From NCBI RefSeq assembly GCF_032854445.1, contig NC_088295.1, positions 84,488,644-84,552,643 on the forward strand: a stretch of 64,000 nucleotides of DNA, in the 5' to 3' direction. The notes beneath the pieces were generated by a model that saw only the letters and a list, made by a program, of their open reading frames with translations, made no database searches and was not told the DNA's origin. This stretch comes from Liolophura sinensis. Taxonomy: Eukaryota; Mollusca; Polyplacophora; Chitonida; Chitonidae. Below are positions 49,976 to 62,690 of this stretch, piece by piece. Every line of letters starts with the position of its first letter. Within the stretch, counting starts at the first letter, position 1. A program made the translations under genes and the position numbers.

Positions 49976-50964
49976 TGGGACGATAGTGCGATGGTACGAA
50001 GGTGGCCTTCTACGTCTTCCATACATGGCTGTGGTCGGGGTTTTGCATGTGCATTACACGGTATTATATACAGACCTATTAGCTAATTTTATCTGTGGGC
50101 TTTGAAAGTGTCACTGATTGCTTCCGCTAAAACATGCAAAGAATTTTGTGGATTACTCGGCTGTCACTGATCGTGAAGCGTTGGAGAGAATGTTTAGAGT
50201 CGGGTTTTAGTTGAAAACCACGTGTAGGCCTATATGTGTCTTCCACCAGCATATTGCGCATAATATATATAGCTTACGTCACATGTCATAAAGTTTGGTG
50301 CGTTTCAAGCCATGGCATATCAGTGAAAATTCTTGAGAATGGTGTTAAACATCAAATAAGATATACAGATGTAGATAAAATCCAACTGCACACACAGCTG
50401 TTTGGAAAAATTTCAGGTTTGGGTTCAAGCAACTGCATGAGTCGGCCTAGACTAATGGGAAAGGCCCACCAGCACGTGTAGGTTATAGACTTACAGCGTG
50501 TAAACTTGCGACCAACCATACACACTCTTATTTCGAATTAGAAATACGTAAAAAAATTTAGTAAAGGGCTGATTTTGCTTTTTGACCTAGAGAAAAGACA
50601 TACTTTGTTATCTTTCACAACACTGGGCCAACGATGCAATGGCTAAATCTCTGACAAGGCAATCCGGGCTGTTTTAAGTACTACCTGGCCTACATTTTTT
50701 CTTCAACTGTGCGTAAATAAAGGTCAACAACCGAAGAGAAACCGACAAAAAATGGATTATCTTGTGAGTTCCTACTTTGTTAGCCAAAGCTACTGCAGAT
50801 TGTGCATCACAAAGAACTCTAAAGGGCAAACTCGAATTTTTAAGACACCTGTCGGGAAGATTAAAATCTCCAACTTTTCATAGTTAAATTTATTTATTCA
50901 TTTACATATGGATGCTTACGGTAAAGATGGTATAGACACCACGCATGATACCATGTAGGCTATT

Positions 50965-51187
50965 CGGAGCCTCCGTGGATCAGTTGGTTAGCGCGCTAGC
51001 GCTGCGTAATCACCTATCAGCCTCTCACCAATGCGGTCGCCGTGAGCTCAACTACAGCTCATGCCGGCTTCCTCTCCGACCATACGTAGGAAGGTCGTGG
51101 GTTTCCCCTCGTTTTCATCCTGCTGTCTTATAAGGGGAAATATTCTTGAGTATGGCGGAAAACATCAATCAAATAAATGAATAAATA
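50965..51187 (+). mobile_element. SINE family 1
   Basis: GCCTCCGTGGATCAGTTGGTTAGCGCGCTAGCGC head, CACCAATGCGGTCGCCGTGAG, core shortened after CGTAGGAAGG, tail AAAACATCAATCAAATAAATGAATAAATA. Confidence 0.9.
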
Positions 51188-52284
51188 CTAGTAAATAAAT
51201 AACCAGGCTAACCTCAGGAAGTAAAACCTGGACAAGTTCTTTTATACATATGTAGAAATCTTTTGTACAAAAGTGGAAATTTTTTTATACATATATCTTA
51301 TGTGGAAATAAAAAGTTATTTTACATATGTAGGCTACAAAAGATTTATTCACGCGTATACATATAATAAGCCATGTTTAAATGAATTGAAGCATTTTGGT
51401 CTCTGTATAAAATAACTGTACGTACGAACAAAACAACTGGAATCTGTAGAATTCTTTGTAGCACTAGAGAATGTGTTTATGAATAACACACTCTAAAGAT
51501 ATCCCTGATTTCCATAACTCATGCAGTCATGTTGTTCAGTCTTTTAATCATCTTTAGAAAAGTGTTCAGTGCTTTCCCTCAGTGTTTTGAATCTGTTAAA
51601 ACCTTAGTTTTAACTTGTCCCAACAGATTAACGCGCTGTAATTTTTGTCGCTAAGATATGAGGAAAAGCTATCATTTCGTTATTGAAAAATTCTTGCGAA
51701 AGATGCAAAACTGGGCAATGAACCTCAAACACAGTGCAAACATGTACATCTATATTACCTCCACAAAGCATGTCTGCCAGCAAAACTCGGTGCAATGTTT
51801 GCCCTATATATTTTATGGCATATATTTTCAGCAAGGCGATAATATATACTTAAACACTATGCTAGTTTTTTATGCATGAATCGATGCCAGCATGTTTTTT
51901 TTTTTTTTGTTTTGTTTTTTATTTTTTTCATAATAAAGAAGGTACAGTACTTGGAGCATCGAGTTTACCAAGGTTTTGATCATAATGCTGGATAGAAATT
52001 CCCTTTTTGCGACTTTGAGAATACCCCTTCCCCGTTTAAATGAACTCCATCTTAGAACAAAAATTTTCAATTTTTTTCATGTTAAAGGCTTCGTAACCTG
52101 TTTGCATCTTTGTCGAAAAAGCGTTTAGAACCTGTCTACGAATGTTTGGCATTTCCAGGCTTCCGGGATTTGGGCGGCCACTCCAGGACACTCTCCAATA
52201 ATTCCGCTTGTCTTTGTACGATCCCATCACCTCTCCACCCGCTGGCTGTAGGGGCATGTATGAATTAATACTCGGGTCAATGTA

Positions 52285-52446
52285 TAATTAACATTGTTCA
52301 TATCTAGTTTAAAAAATATTTTACAACTGATATAACGCGCATTTCGACAGTAAGTACAGTATCCTTAATTAACATTGTTCATATCTAGTTTAAAAAATAT
52401 TTTACAACTGATATAACACGCATTTCGACAGTAAGTACAGTATCCT
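52285..52446 (+). repeat. 81-bp tandem duplication
   Basis: Two adjacent 81-bp units (TAATTAACATTGTTCATATC ... TAAGTACAGTATCCT), the second from 52366. They differ at one position I can see (TAACGCGC versus TAACACGC), so the duplication is recent. Confidence 0.9.
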
Positions 52447-53177
52447 TAATAACTACCTTCATGGTGGATATTTTTTCTCTTAAAACACGCTCAAACACCC
52501 GTACGACTATAGGCCCTATAGGATCCAAAAGCTTTCGCGGCCTTTTCGGCCCCTAGACCCCCACCTCGTTAAGATTGCAGCCCCTGGACCCCCACCTCGT
52601 TGGGATTGTGCCCTTCCCATTTGCTTTGCTTCCTATACGCTCCTACGTGCTCAGGAATGACTCACAAGAAACAAGTTCATATATAATTCTATTATATTAT
52701 ATTTCACATCTATGAAATATCAACGTCCTTGACGTACAAAACGCGGCGGAGACGACACCAGCGTGTGTAAGACTCGACAAAAGGCTGTAAGCCTCGGGGA
52801 CACCTTTAAATAAAGAATAAATGCCAAAACGGATTACCATCCTCCCCCCCCCCCTGCTTTTTTTTGGACAAATTTTAATCAATCCTGGGCTTGACAAAAG
52901 ATTTTGTATATCAACATACAGTTATGGCTTTCGCCATGAGAATAATCGCAACATTCAAAAATCCAAACAAAAGACAAAAAAAAATAATAAATAAATAAAT
53001 AAAAACCAAAAATAAAAATATGTTAAAAATACCGTTCCTTTTCAGCAACATGTGGCGGTTATGAACTTTTTATATCATGTGCATATGTGATATACCCATA
53101 TGTATATTGCTGTGGGACAAGCGGTCTTCATCGATCAAAGTCTGCACTGAACGCAGCGCCGAGCGCTTACATTAAAA

Positions 53178-53406
53178 AGTAATGTTAATTTTAACAGAAT
53201 GCCTGTTCTCTGAGTGATGCTAGAATACATTCTGCTATGATTATTCTATTAAATATAACATATTCTATGAATTCAACATACAGACTGTATTAGACTAACA
53301 GAATATTATGTTGAGTATGACACACTACAATCTGTTGTGTTATAACAGTGTACATTCTAACATCACTCATACAACACATTTTCTGTTAAAATTAACAGAT
53401 TAATTT
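53178..53406. mobile_element. MITE-like inverted-repeat element
   Basis: Left end TAATGTTAATTTTAACAGAA ... GAGTGATGCTAGAAT; right end ATTCTAACATCACTC ... TTCTGTTAAAATTAACAGATTA. The ends are imperfect reverse complements over about 50 bp. No ORF; the interior is full of ACAGAATA-type motifs. Confidence 0.65.
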
Positions 53407-53504
53407 TTTGAGTGTACTGCTACAAATTTAGGCCCCAAGAACATATGATCATTTAATCGGGGGATTCTTCAAGGTTCATACACATCCAAGACTGGTGTCT
53501 TTGG

Positions 53505-53600
53505 TGTCTAGTTTCCTCCCATGATAATGCTGGTCGCCGTCGAATAAGTCAAATGTTTTTGAGTACGGCGTAAAACACCAATCAAGTATAAATAAATCCA
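53505..53600 (+). mobile_element. SINE family 1 tail fragment
   Basis: TTTCCTCCCATGATAATGCTGGTCGCCGTCGAATAAG, then GAGTACGGCGTAAAACACCAATCAAGTATAAATAAA. Confidence 0.75.
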
Positions 53601-53626
53601 AGACCGATGAACCTGCATCTCAAAGT

Positions 53627-53910
53627 TAGTGGGGACCCGCTCTGACAGCACAGTTGTATAGCGTTCGCTTCGGGAGCGATGGATCCTGGGTCAATCATGT
53701 GTCGAGCCACACCTTAAAAGAGGAAGTTGTAACTTCCTCGCTTGACGTGCAGCATGAAGGGGATAGTGCAACGACTGGTTGATCCGTATAGCGGTGGAAA
53801 TCCGCTGGCAACAGGGAGGCACATTACATGCACCCTAAGGATTCCATCGTCGTCATATGGCTGAAAAATTGTTCAGTATGACGTTAAAACCCCAAGCACT
53901 CACTCAAGGT
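53627..53910 (+). mobile_element. SINE family 2 with internal deletion
   Basis: Matches the 48213 copy from the head (GACAGCACAGTTGTATAGCG) to GTTGATCCGTATA, then jumps directly to GCGGTGGAAATCCG. About 75 bp is missing, including the GGCTTACTTGCCTTCGGTAAG segment. It ends in CCCAAGCACTCACTC. Confidence 0.88.
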
Positions 53911-54477
53911 TAGTGGTCATCCCAATAACATTTCCTTATATTGTAGCGCTCATCTAGCCATTCAGCTATTATTCCTATCATATGACAATGTGTTCTACTG
54001 TTATGTATTGTGTACTACTGTCGTGGATGTTTTTATTTACAAGTTATAACGGCGCAATTATGTATGGTACATCGTCCTGTCCTTGACACCGACCAGCCAC
54101 TGAAGTATACAGTATATTTTTACACGCTATAGAATGGCTAGATTTACAATTGACGGTGGGATATAAGGGGCAAGCGTCCTAATCGCGTATTATCCATATG
54201 CTATACTGGCGATAGAGGGTCTAAGACCTATGGTAATTTCAATCACGACCTAACGTTGTCTACAGACGTACAATATGGCAATTTACTGTATGTATATTGT
54301 TTAAGAAACGTGCTTTCTCTTTTAACATTCACTGCGTAACAGTATTGTGTAGATCCGTGCATACATCAAGACAGAGGCCTACAAACAACGAAGGCTCGAA
54401 CCGCATTTCACCATGCAAAGTTTATCCATCCTTATTCGTTCATGCATGTGGCTAATCTAATTCACCGTCATTTAAAC

Positions 54478-54665
54478 AAGAATTTTTCACATATACGACG
54501 GCGGCCAACATTATGGTTTGTGGAAACCGGGAAGAGGCCCAGGGAAACCCACAAGGTTGCTGCAAACCTTCCAACATATGGCCGGAGAGGACTTGAACTC
54601 ACAGCAACCGCATTGGTGAAAGGCTCATGGGTTATTGTGCCACGCTGGCGAGCTAACGACCTCAC
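54478..54665 (-). mobile_element. SINE family 1, antisense
   Basis: AAGAATTTTTCACATATACGACGGCGGCC, GGAAACCGGGAAGAGGCCC, GGCCGGAGAGGACTTGAACTCACAGC, GTGCCACGCTGGCGAGCTAACGACC. The 3' tail is missing. Confidence 0.82.
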
Positions 54666-55005
54666 GATCACCGTAACAGATATTCCTTAAATTAGATATT
54701 CCGCGTTTGTCCTCTCATGTTATTTCAGTTTTTTGAATGAACGCTTCAATACAACCATTACCAGCTTGTTTATTCTAAGTGACAGGGCCCTTTATACATG
54801 CACCATGCTTACCAGTATCGGAGTAAGCTCTAGTGCTTAGAATCTAATAACCGTCGTGCAACAAGTAACACACGTTCGCTCTTTTCTTTTTCTTTTCCAG
54901 CCTACAAGGCACTGACAACCTCTAAGTAACAGGACACGACATGCATATTCATGTCCTGATGATGAAACTCTGAAAGAGCAAGATAACCCATCTGAGGATT
55001 ATAGC

Positions 55006-55155
55006 TTCCCAGCTTATAGCTTCCCCACTGATCACCCCAGCCTAGATCTGAGATCCAGGCTGAAATACAGAAAAACAAGAAAGCTAAGCTGGCAAGAATG
55101 AAACAGATCTCAGATCTAGGCTGGGGTGATCAGTGGGGAAGCTATAAGCTGGGAA
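55006..55155. repeat. Perfect 50-bp inverted repeat with 50-bp loop
   Basis: 55006-55055 (TTCCCAGCTTATAGCTTCCC ... CTAGATCTGAGATC) and 55106-55155 are exact reverse complements over 50 bases. The segment just before the left arm (ATAGCTTCCC at 55001) repeats part of it. A transcript through here would form a long perfect stem. Confidence 0.95.
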
Positions 55156-55735
55156 CATGACCAACCGATCTCAGAGTTAACCCCAGCCCAAAGTGATGAG
55201 TCATGGTACATGTCCACGTTGGCAGGTCAGATCAACATTCTCATAAGAGTGGTCTCCCCTGATTTCCAGTGAAATTTAGGATAACCTGTATCTGATTGCA
55301 CCTTTCTCAAGCCATCCAAGATATCTTTCCCTGTCCATATTTGAGGCATAACAGCCAGTGACTCTCCCCTAAGGCCGTTTTCACACTATGCGAATTAGGG
55401 TGTGAAAATAGTACAAGCTCTGTTGTATAGGATTTGCACCTGATTTGGTTGAATTCCACAAGTTGGTACTGTTTAACAAATTGTATTGCTTGTCGGGATA
55501 CCCATGCTAATTTTCAACATACAAGTTTGTGTTATGAGAACTGTAATGCACAAACTAAATGAAATGACTAATTACACTTGAAAAGTACAAACCAGGTTTA
55601 CATTTTAGAAAGTACATGTACAGATAACTGAGTGAAATAAAATCCATGTGAAATATGGTCAAATATCCAGCAGTCAAGTGGATAATTTCTGAGTATATGT
55701 GACTCAGAGTTCAAACATTTTTAGTCCACACAGTA

Positions 55736-55741
55736 TTTATT
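55736..55741 (-). terminator. Candidate polyadenylation signal for ACADL
   Basis: AATAAA on the minus strand, 275 bp past the ACADL stop codon, in AT-rich sequence free of SINEs. Confidence 0.4.
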
Positions 55742-56015
55742 CAGTTTTTGACCTATTATGTATATATAAATAAATGGGCAAGATAACAGCCATTCAAAGA
55801 TTCCATTGTTTCCATGTATGAATAAATGGGTATCCAATGGACACACACTTTACAAGGGAAAGGATTATTATTTACAACATTTTATAATATCTCATGTACA
55901 AGATAGTTTTGATGCAATTACAGCTGTGATAGAAGGAATGGTAATTGGGCTACAAATTCCAAATAATATGGTGTTTTAGGTAAACCACCGTACTCGCAAC
56001 ACAGCAGTTTAAAAT

Positions 56016-59000
56016 CTATTTGTCTGAGACAATTGGCCTGGCAATAAGTTCTTTCATGATTTCATTGCTACCTCCATATATTGGTTGTACTCTGGAGTCA
56101 ACATAGGCTCGGGCAATGGGGTATTCCCACATGTAACCCCACCCACCATGCATCTGGAGGCACTGGTTGGCTACACGGTTCTGCAAGTCAGTCACCCTGA
56201 AGGAGGAAAACACAAGCACATTTAACCATTTTATTTATTTATTTACTTATTTAATTGGTGTTTTACGATGTACTTAAGAATTATTTCACTTACATAACGG
56301 CAAGTGGCCAGCATTATGGTGGGAGGAAACCAGACAGAGCCTGGGGGAAACCCATTACCATCCTCAGGGCTTACACTCATAGTGACTGCATTGGTGAGAG
56401 GCTCCTGGGTCATTGACTCATGCTGGAACACTAACCACCAAAACACGCAGCCACTGAGGCCCCTCCGATTTAGCAATACCATAAATGAAATAGTAACAAC
56501 CAAATGAAACTTGTTTCTACCCTTGAAACATTTTTGCATTTGAAAGTGTCAATGTTTATTTTTTTTCCTTTCTTTTCTACAAGACTGGGACTTACCAATA
56601 CTTAGCCATGGAAGCAGTGAAGGAGTCGAGGCCACGATTGTTGTGAATTTCTAAACACTGATCCACGAAGGCTCGTGATACACACACGTCGGTTTTGATT
56701 TCAGCCAATTTATGTTGGATCGTCTGCAAACAAAAAACAGTGAAAAAAAGGAAGTGAAAAAGTATATTTAATAACTTAATAACTTCAGGTTGCAGCAGAT
56801 TCAAGGGAAGGGGCTTCCTCCCATCATAATGTTGGCCGTTATCGTATAAGTTAAAAATTATTGACAATTAGCATATACAACGTCAATGTGATCTACTCAA
56901 GGCTCAAGAAATCTGCTCACACTGTTGGGTAAGTTCCACTCAAATACAAATGTTTAGATTTTAACAAAATCTAAAACAACAATCATTCAGTCCAAAAAAA
57001 TACTTGTACTCATGGAAGTCTTTACCTGTAACTTTGATATTGTTTTACCGAATGCTTTCCTCTGTTTAACATAGCCCCTGGTCTCCTCAAACATCCACTC
57101 ATTCGCAGCCTGTCCCATAGCAGCAATCAGCAGCCTCTCTTGAGGAAGCTCCTGCATCAGGTAATAAAACCCTTTGTTTTCCTCCCCCAGCAGGGCCTCC
57201 TTTGGTAACCTGACATCCTCAAAAAACAGCTCTGCAGTGTCCTTTCAAAGCACAAGAAGTACGAAAAATTGGTCAAAGACTGCAGTACTTGAACATTTTG
57301 ACTATGAAGGTAATATCACTTAAACTGGGACGTGTCTCTTAGTGGTGCTTTGATATTTTCATGATATTCTACTATACTATATCCAGCCCTGTAATATTGT
57401 CAATTAAATTTGGCTATTTCTCAAAAGAGAATTAATCTGTTGATAATGGCATAATTTACACTGTAAAGAAAGTTCTAGATAAATACAGATCTGAAAGCTG
57501 TCTGGATAAAGTTCTAAATACATCATCAATTTATGATAACACTTTCCTCAATTCCCTGTTTGAAGGAATTCAAGTGGCGCGATAATAGATAAATAAAATG
57601 GTACAGGTTTCAAGAAACACTATGAAATATTTCATACAGGATACATTACTACAACACAGTCTGACAAATGTATAATTTGCCTTATTTCACTTCATCTATT
57701 AAAACATTTCTAACAACATTATTTTTCATTTCCACATTCTTTGTTATCAATGTTAAAGTGATGTAGTGAGAAAAGTTGGGAAAAATATTATTTTCCCTCA
57801 GTTGTTTTGAAAGGTTTGTTTGGATCTTTTCTACTGCTCTTTCCTTATGTTGTCACAGTTTAGAGATCTGGTTGTTAATACTAGTATTAACAGAGTCAGA
57901 ACACGTTTGTCCTTCATGAGCGATTGTCAATGTGTCTTGATGATGGAATTTCCCAATCGCCTGAACTTTCAGGATTGGGGGAAGCCTATAACCTGTCGCT
58001 CACGAGAGCTATCTGCTGAGCTGAAAGTCCAATTTTAACATGTTTTAGATCCCAGCGATAGATTATGAGATAATCTTATTGCCCGTTTACAAATTTTTTT
58101 CGGTTAGAAGTAATTATCAGTCAAAAGTAACATAAGGCATTCAACTTAACTGGGAGTAATTTTTTCTTTGCGTGCGCAGGAAAAACTTTGGGGCCTACTT
58201 GACAATTTCAATTTTAGGTGCATCTTATCTTTTCTTCTCTTTTATCAATACATCCTTTTCTTAATCTCAGCTTATCTCTCTCTCTACAGACATTTTCTCT
58301 TCTTCTTTCTCGCTGACTCACTCGTATTTTCTCTCCTATAGCCTTTCTTGTCTACCAGTACTTTGAATGACAGCTACTGCATCACATGACCACAATGCTA
58401 CAATTCCCAATGGACCCAAATCTATCACTGACAGCGATCAGGGACAGGTTGTTTGTAAACAAACATGCTGTGGCCTGGAAAATTCGGCCCCAAAATTGAA
58501 AGCTTACTTTTGTGAACCTTACTTCACAAATATGGAACATAGCTGAAAGCTGTAATTGTGCACATAAGCTTTATTCAACTAACTCTATCATAGTGTGGAG
58601 TTTCAGTTTTCAAACTTTGATACGACTACCTCTCTTTAATTGCACAAATTTATACCCATTTTCAAAACAGTAAAAGTACATGTGCTTACTTGAGCTTTGA
58701 GACCGAGTTTTTCTAGCTTTCTGCCTTTGATAAACCCAGGCATTCCTTCTTCCACCAAAAACAGACTGATGCCATGAGCAGTAGATTTGACCTCCGTGTT
58801 TGTAATGGCGACCACGATCACCAGATCACTCATGTAACCATTAGTGATGAACACCTTACTGCCATTCAGAATATAGTCAGATCCGTCTTTCTTTGCATTG
58901 GTCCGAATGCCTTGAAGGTCACTGTGAGGTCAAGTAAAACAAAACAATACAAAAGGTACCTATATGAGGCTATCCACTTTGTTCCCAAATAGCAGTTTAT

Positions 59001-62000
59001 GTCAGCATTGCAGGTAACTTGTCACTTCCCCTGAATCTGAACCTGCAACCTGAAACCATGTTGTCATTTATTTGGGTTGTTGTTTAACACCATACTCTCA
59101 AATCATTTACATTTAGTTTGTTTATTTGGCTGGTGACTCTCTCAAGAATGCCTCACTTATTTGGCTACAGTTATGTTTATGGGTAGAAGATATAAATCAC
59201 AGAAAAGTACCCCCATTCACTTCACTAGGTACCTGACAAACCTTCTGGCTTAAAGCTGTAAGCTTGATTCAGGCAAAACACCTTGATGGTCAAGTGCTGT
59301 TCCGCTGTGACAAGAACAATGCGTTAATACTGGGCCCCAAGCTCATTCTGACCTCTACTTGTCTTTCATTCATTTTCATATACCAGGTTATATGACCTAA
59401 AACTTCGACCACGAATAACATGCATATCATGCCAGATTCTGACAGCTCTATTAATAGCAGAAAGGCCTTCTGAGGATTGTTTGGGAGGTAAGATGATATC
59501 CTGCAGTAAAATGTAAGTTTCAGCACCGAACGTAATTTTATGACATTTTTTTGAATTGAAAACTTTTGGGGTGAAATTTGAGGACATTTACCATACTTTG
59601 ATGATGGCTCTGAAAAGCCATCTCTCCATTACCCAGTTCTGCATGATACAGCAATGGATTATGTCAGCCGAGAAGGGGAGATATATGTGCAATCCTGTCT
59701 TAATGCCCTTTCACACTGTCAGTTTAACACATTAGCTTTTGAGCTAGCAATTATGAATGGCAAACAAACATACTTTTCAATATTCCTACCTGCCAGCTCC
59801 TGGCTCAGTCATGGCTATAGCTCCTATACAGGTACCAGCTGTTAAACGAGGGATAAACCTCTCAATCTGTTCTTTCGTTCCATAATGAGAAATGTAAGGC
59901 ATCACAATGTCAGAGTGGAGAGCAAAGCCAGGACCCGTGCAATTCACATACATTCTGTGAACATAAGAAAAACTTCAGTGGAAGGGAGACTTGTGCAAAT
60001 CAGCTGGTACTTCTTCTGCTTAGCCAAACTGTTATCTCACCTAAACAACCCCTTCCCCATTTCTGGTAGCATTCAAGAGCTACTTTCAAGGAAAGAAAAT
60101 TTATGTGACTACACAGACCTAGCCATAACACTTTCTTTTTGGAGAAAAATTGAACATATAAAACATGGATAGAAAGTTAGAATAGACATTTAACAACCTA
60201 AGGGAAATATTCTTACTGTTCCTCCATGACAATGGACGCAGACAGGAAGTCTCCCCCAACGCCCCCTAGATCATCTGGTGTGTTTACTCCCAGAAGGCCC
60301 TGTGTCCCAGCTTTCTCCCACACCTGAATACAGACAATGTACGTCAGTAATCTAGTCCCATGTTAGCCGGTCCTCAATTTATTTGTACATTAATAGAGAT
60401 CTGCTGTCTTTTAGAAGAAGCCAGCACAGGTTTAACTGTAAGAAGGCTTGTCTTTTTTGTTGTGTAGCAGGGTAGAATATACTGGCTGTGGATTTATACC
60501 ATTTTCTGACCCTACAATTCACAGGGCTCCACAGCCATTTTAGGGTTTGAACCAACCATCTTAAAGACCGTACCATCCTGAGTGTTTCAGTTAGTCTTTA
60601 CGCACATGATACGATATCCTATTGATAATTACATGTACATAGCACATGAAGGCTAGATATCAATAATGGCATGAATGGGAGACGCTAGGATGAGCTACAC
60701 AGAAAGATGTAATCGCTGTAAAACATGTTGTTTTCTTCTGTGACATTGCAGTGCTGGTGTACTTCATATATGTTCTATGAGCACACATACACTGAATGAC
60801 GAAATAAAAGAAAGGACAAAGAGTTCACAACTTGGGACGATTTTGTTACTCCAGTAGGGAGTTTTATAAGCTCCTCAATGAAGCTTTCACAGCTTCAAAG
60901 CTACAACATTTTAACTGAAAACACAACCTGTTTCCATGGCATGAGAAAACAATGAGAATGCCACAACAGGAAATACATACTTCTCTGCTGACTTGTCCAT
61001 CTTTCTCCCATCTGTTAACAAATCATAAGAAATGTTTAATGGGCATTGGATTTCTTAACAAACAGAAAATATGAATGGTATTCATGAAATAAAAAGTCTA
61101 AATTTACCAGTACATCTGCAGTAATATTTCACAGTAGATATACAAGGACAACATAACATCAGGTGTAATATGAAATATACAAGTCCAGTCTCCCTCATGT
61201 CCATCCAAAACACATTCTTTCTGCCTTCCTCTTTTATTTATCCAACTCATGCAAACATTTCTGACAAGTCATGTTGACATGGAATAGATGATGAATATTT
61301 GGTTTATCAGATGGATGAGCCAATGCTAACACAAGTTAGCATTAGTTGTTACAAACTTATTTAGCTGTCTCCAACTTTGATAATTCTTTAGATCTATGGC
61401 ATCATCTAGCACACACTTTGTGATCAGGCCATGCTGTCACTTACTGAGAGTGATATGGCAGAACTTCCTCTTGGAAGAATCGCCTTGCACTTTGTCTGAA
61501 CATATCATGCTCTTCAGAGAAAATGCGGCGTGTTCCAATGTCCATCAGTGATGAGGCCTGGGCAATCTCTGGGCGAACAGGACTGCAAAATGAGTGCAAA
61601 CAAAACATATTACTTATTTATTTATCTATTTCACTGTTACTTAACACTATAGTCAAAAATTTTTCACTTATAATGGTGGCCAGTTACTCCAAGAGCCCAA
61701 GAGAAACTATAAGTGCCTTTGTCAAGTTACTGACCAACTGGCCAATGTGTGATGTACTGATAAGCCCACCATATTGTGGAAGACAACAGTTGCACTAGCA
61801 TCATCAAGCGCATCGAGTCAAAATGGCCTCTTGAACACTCAACATGGATAGTCGATAACCACTCCATCGCAGATCAGTACTCCTATATATTTATTTAGAC
61901 TCTTCAGGTACACATAAAACAAAATATTTCTTTGTGACGTCATGGCGTTGGGGTGTGTAATAACAAAAGTGATATCTACCTTTAGTCAGTGAGATATCAC

Positions 62001-62031
62001 TTTTATTAGTGATGGAAATCCTGACCTTTGA

Positions 62032-62084
<53 letters not shown>

Positions 62085-62690
62085 TTAAAAATTTGTGCCG
62101 TTCTATTTATTGATCTCAGTCATGTACTGATGCTTTCATTGTTGGACTTTGAGATCATGCTAGAGATAAATCTGTCACAATTAATTAATCATAATATTTT
62201 ATTTAACCACAATTTACAGTTGTAAGAAGTCATTGTTTACCAATACCACAGCTAAGTCAATGTAATTTATATTGCCAAAAACATTTCAAGAAGAAAATCA
62301 ATGCAATCGGCTCGCTTCTTCATTCTTTAAACAAGATGTTAACCGTCCTCCTCTTTTCAGGCAAAGAAACCAGTAGGCCTAAAACCTTTTTCTGATAACC
62401 AAGGTAAAATCTGACATGCAATATACATTGGCCCACGCTTGTCCCACGCGGATCAGGCTAAAAAAAACTAATTGTAACTACAAACGTAGAGATCAAAGTT
62501 TCAAAGTCCACGTCCTAACTACGCTACCCAGGCTACACGCAACTAAAATGACAATTACATTCCAACAGGAAATACCACCAGACCTTTCAGACGCATCTTG
62601 ATTCAAGTTCGATACTGTACTTTTAAAGCGTTTTGGCAACATAAGCCTGGAAAGCCGCCCAAGTCGTCCACACTCTCTCCGCAGTGCCAT
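56016..62690 (-). CDS. ACADL: Long-chain specific acyl-CoA dehydrogenase, mitochondrial
   Basis: FAD enzyme of mitochondrial fatty-acid beta-oxidation; forms the trans-2,3 double bond in long-chain acyl-CoA and passes electrons to ETF. Nine exons, minus strand: 62690-62584, 61582-61445, 61011-60981, 60323-60217, 59954-59790, 58921-58690, 57241-57026, 56723-56596, 56196-56016; phases close to 434 aa (human 430). The first donor (AAAG/GTCTGG) is the weakest call, chosen because exon 2 needs phase 2. The N-terminus is Arg-rich (MALRRECGRLGRLSRL), a mitochondrial targeting signal, and the ATG has A at -3 and G at +4. Diagnostic stretches: IGTRRIFSEEHDMFR, VNCTGPGFALHSDIVMPYIS, AMTEPGAGSDLQG, LNGSKVFITNG, FIKGRKLEKLGLKAQ, QRKAFGKT, CLEIHNNRGLDS, LQMHGGWGYMWEYPIA, YGGSNEIMKELIAR. 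The Glu in LPQERL is where LCAD and IVD carry their catalytic base. The gene looks intact. Confidence 0.96.
56229..56463 (-). mobile_element. SINE family 1 in the last intron of ACADL
   Basis: Tail TTTATTTATTTACTTATTTAATTGGTGTTTTACG, core CAGCATTATGGTGGGAGGAAACC, head ..CAGCCACTGAGGCCCC. It starts 33 bp upstream of exon 9 (56196) and is inserted with the same polarity as the gene. Confidence 0.85.
56812..56868 (+). mobile_element. SINE family 1 tail fragment in ACADL intron 7
   Basis: GGCTTCCTCCCATCATAATGTTGGCCGTTATCGTATAAGTTAAAAATTATTGA. Confidence 0.55.
59060..59180 (-). mobile_element. Degenerate SINE family 1 tails in ACADL intron 5
   Basis: TTTATTTGGGTTGTTGTTTAACACCATACTC and, adjacent, TTTGTTTATTTGGCTGGTGACTCTCTCAAGAATGCCTCACTT: two decayed 3' ends. 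Confidence 0.45.
61609..61700 (-). mobile_element. Degenerate SINE family 1 fragment in ACADL intron 1
   Basis: TTACTTATTTATTTATCTATTTCACTGTTACTTAACACTATAGTCAAAAATTTTTCACTTATAATGGTGGCCAG resembles a mutated family-1 3' end. Confidence 0.45.
62033..62082 (+). repeat. (TA)n microsatellite in ACADL intron 1
   Basis: About 24 TA units without interruption. An ORF of alternating Ile-Tyr across it is meaningless. Confidence 0.95.

Larger units (their letters stand above)
48586..50960. other. Intergenic, simple repeats only
   Basis: No gene recognised. Contains a GT/G-rich tract at about 49655-49700 and a short-period repeat at 49855-49975; the remainder is AT-rich. Confidence 0.5.

Noticed and set aside
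62028-62225. 65-aa ORF starting with alternating Tyr-Ile
   Set aside because: Product of a (TA)n microsatellite.
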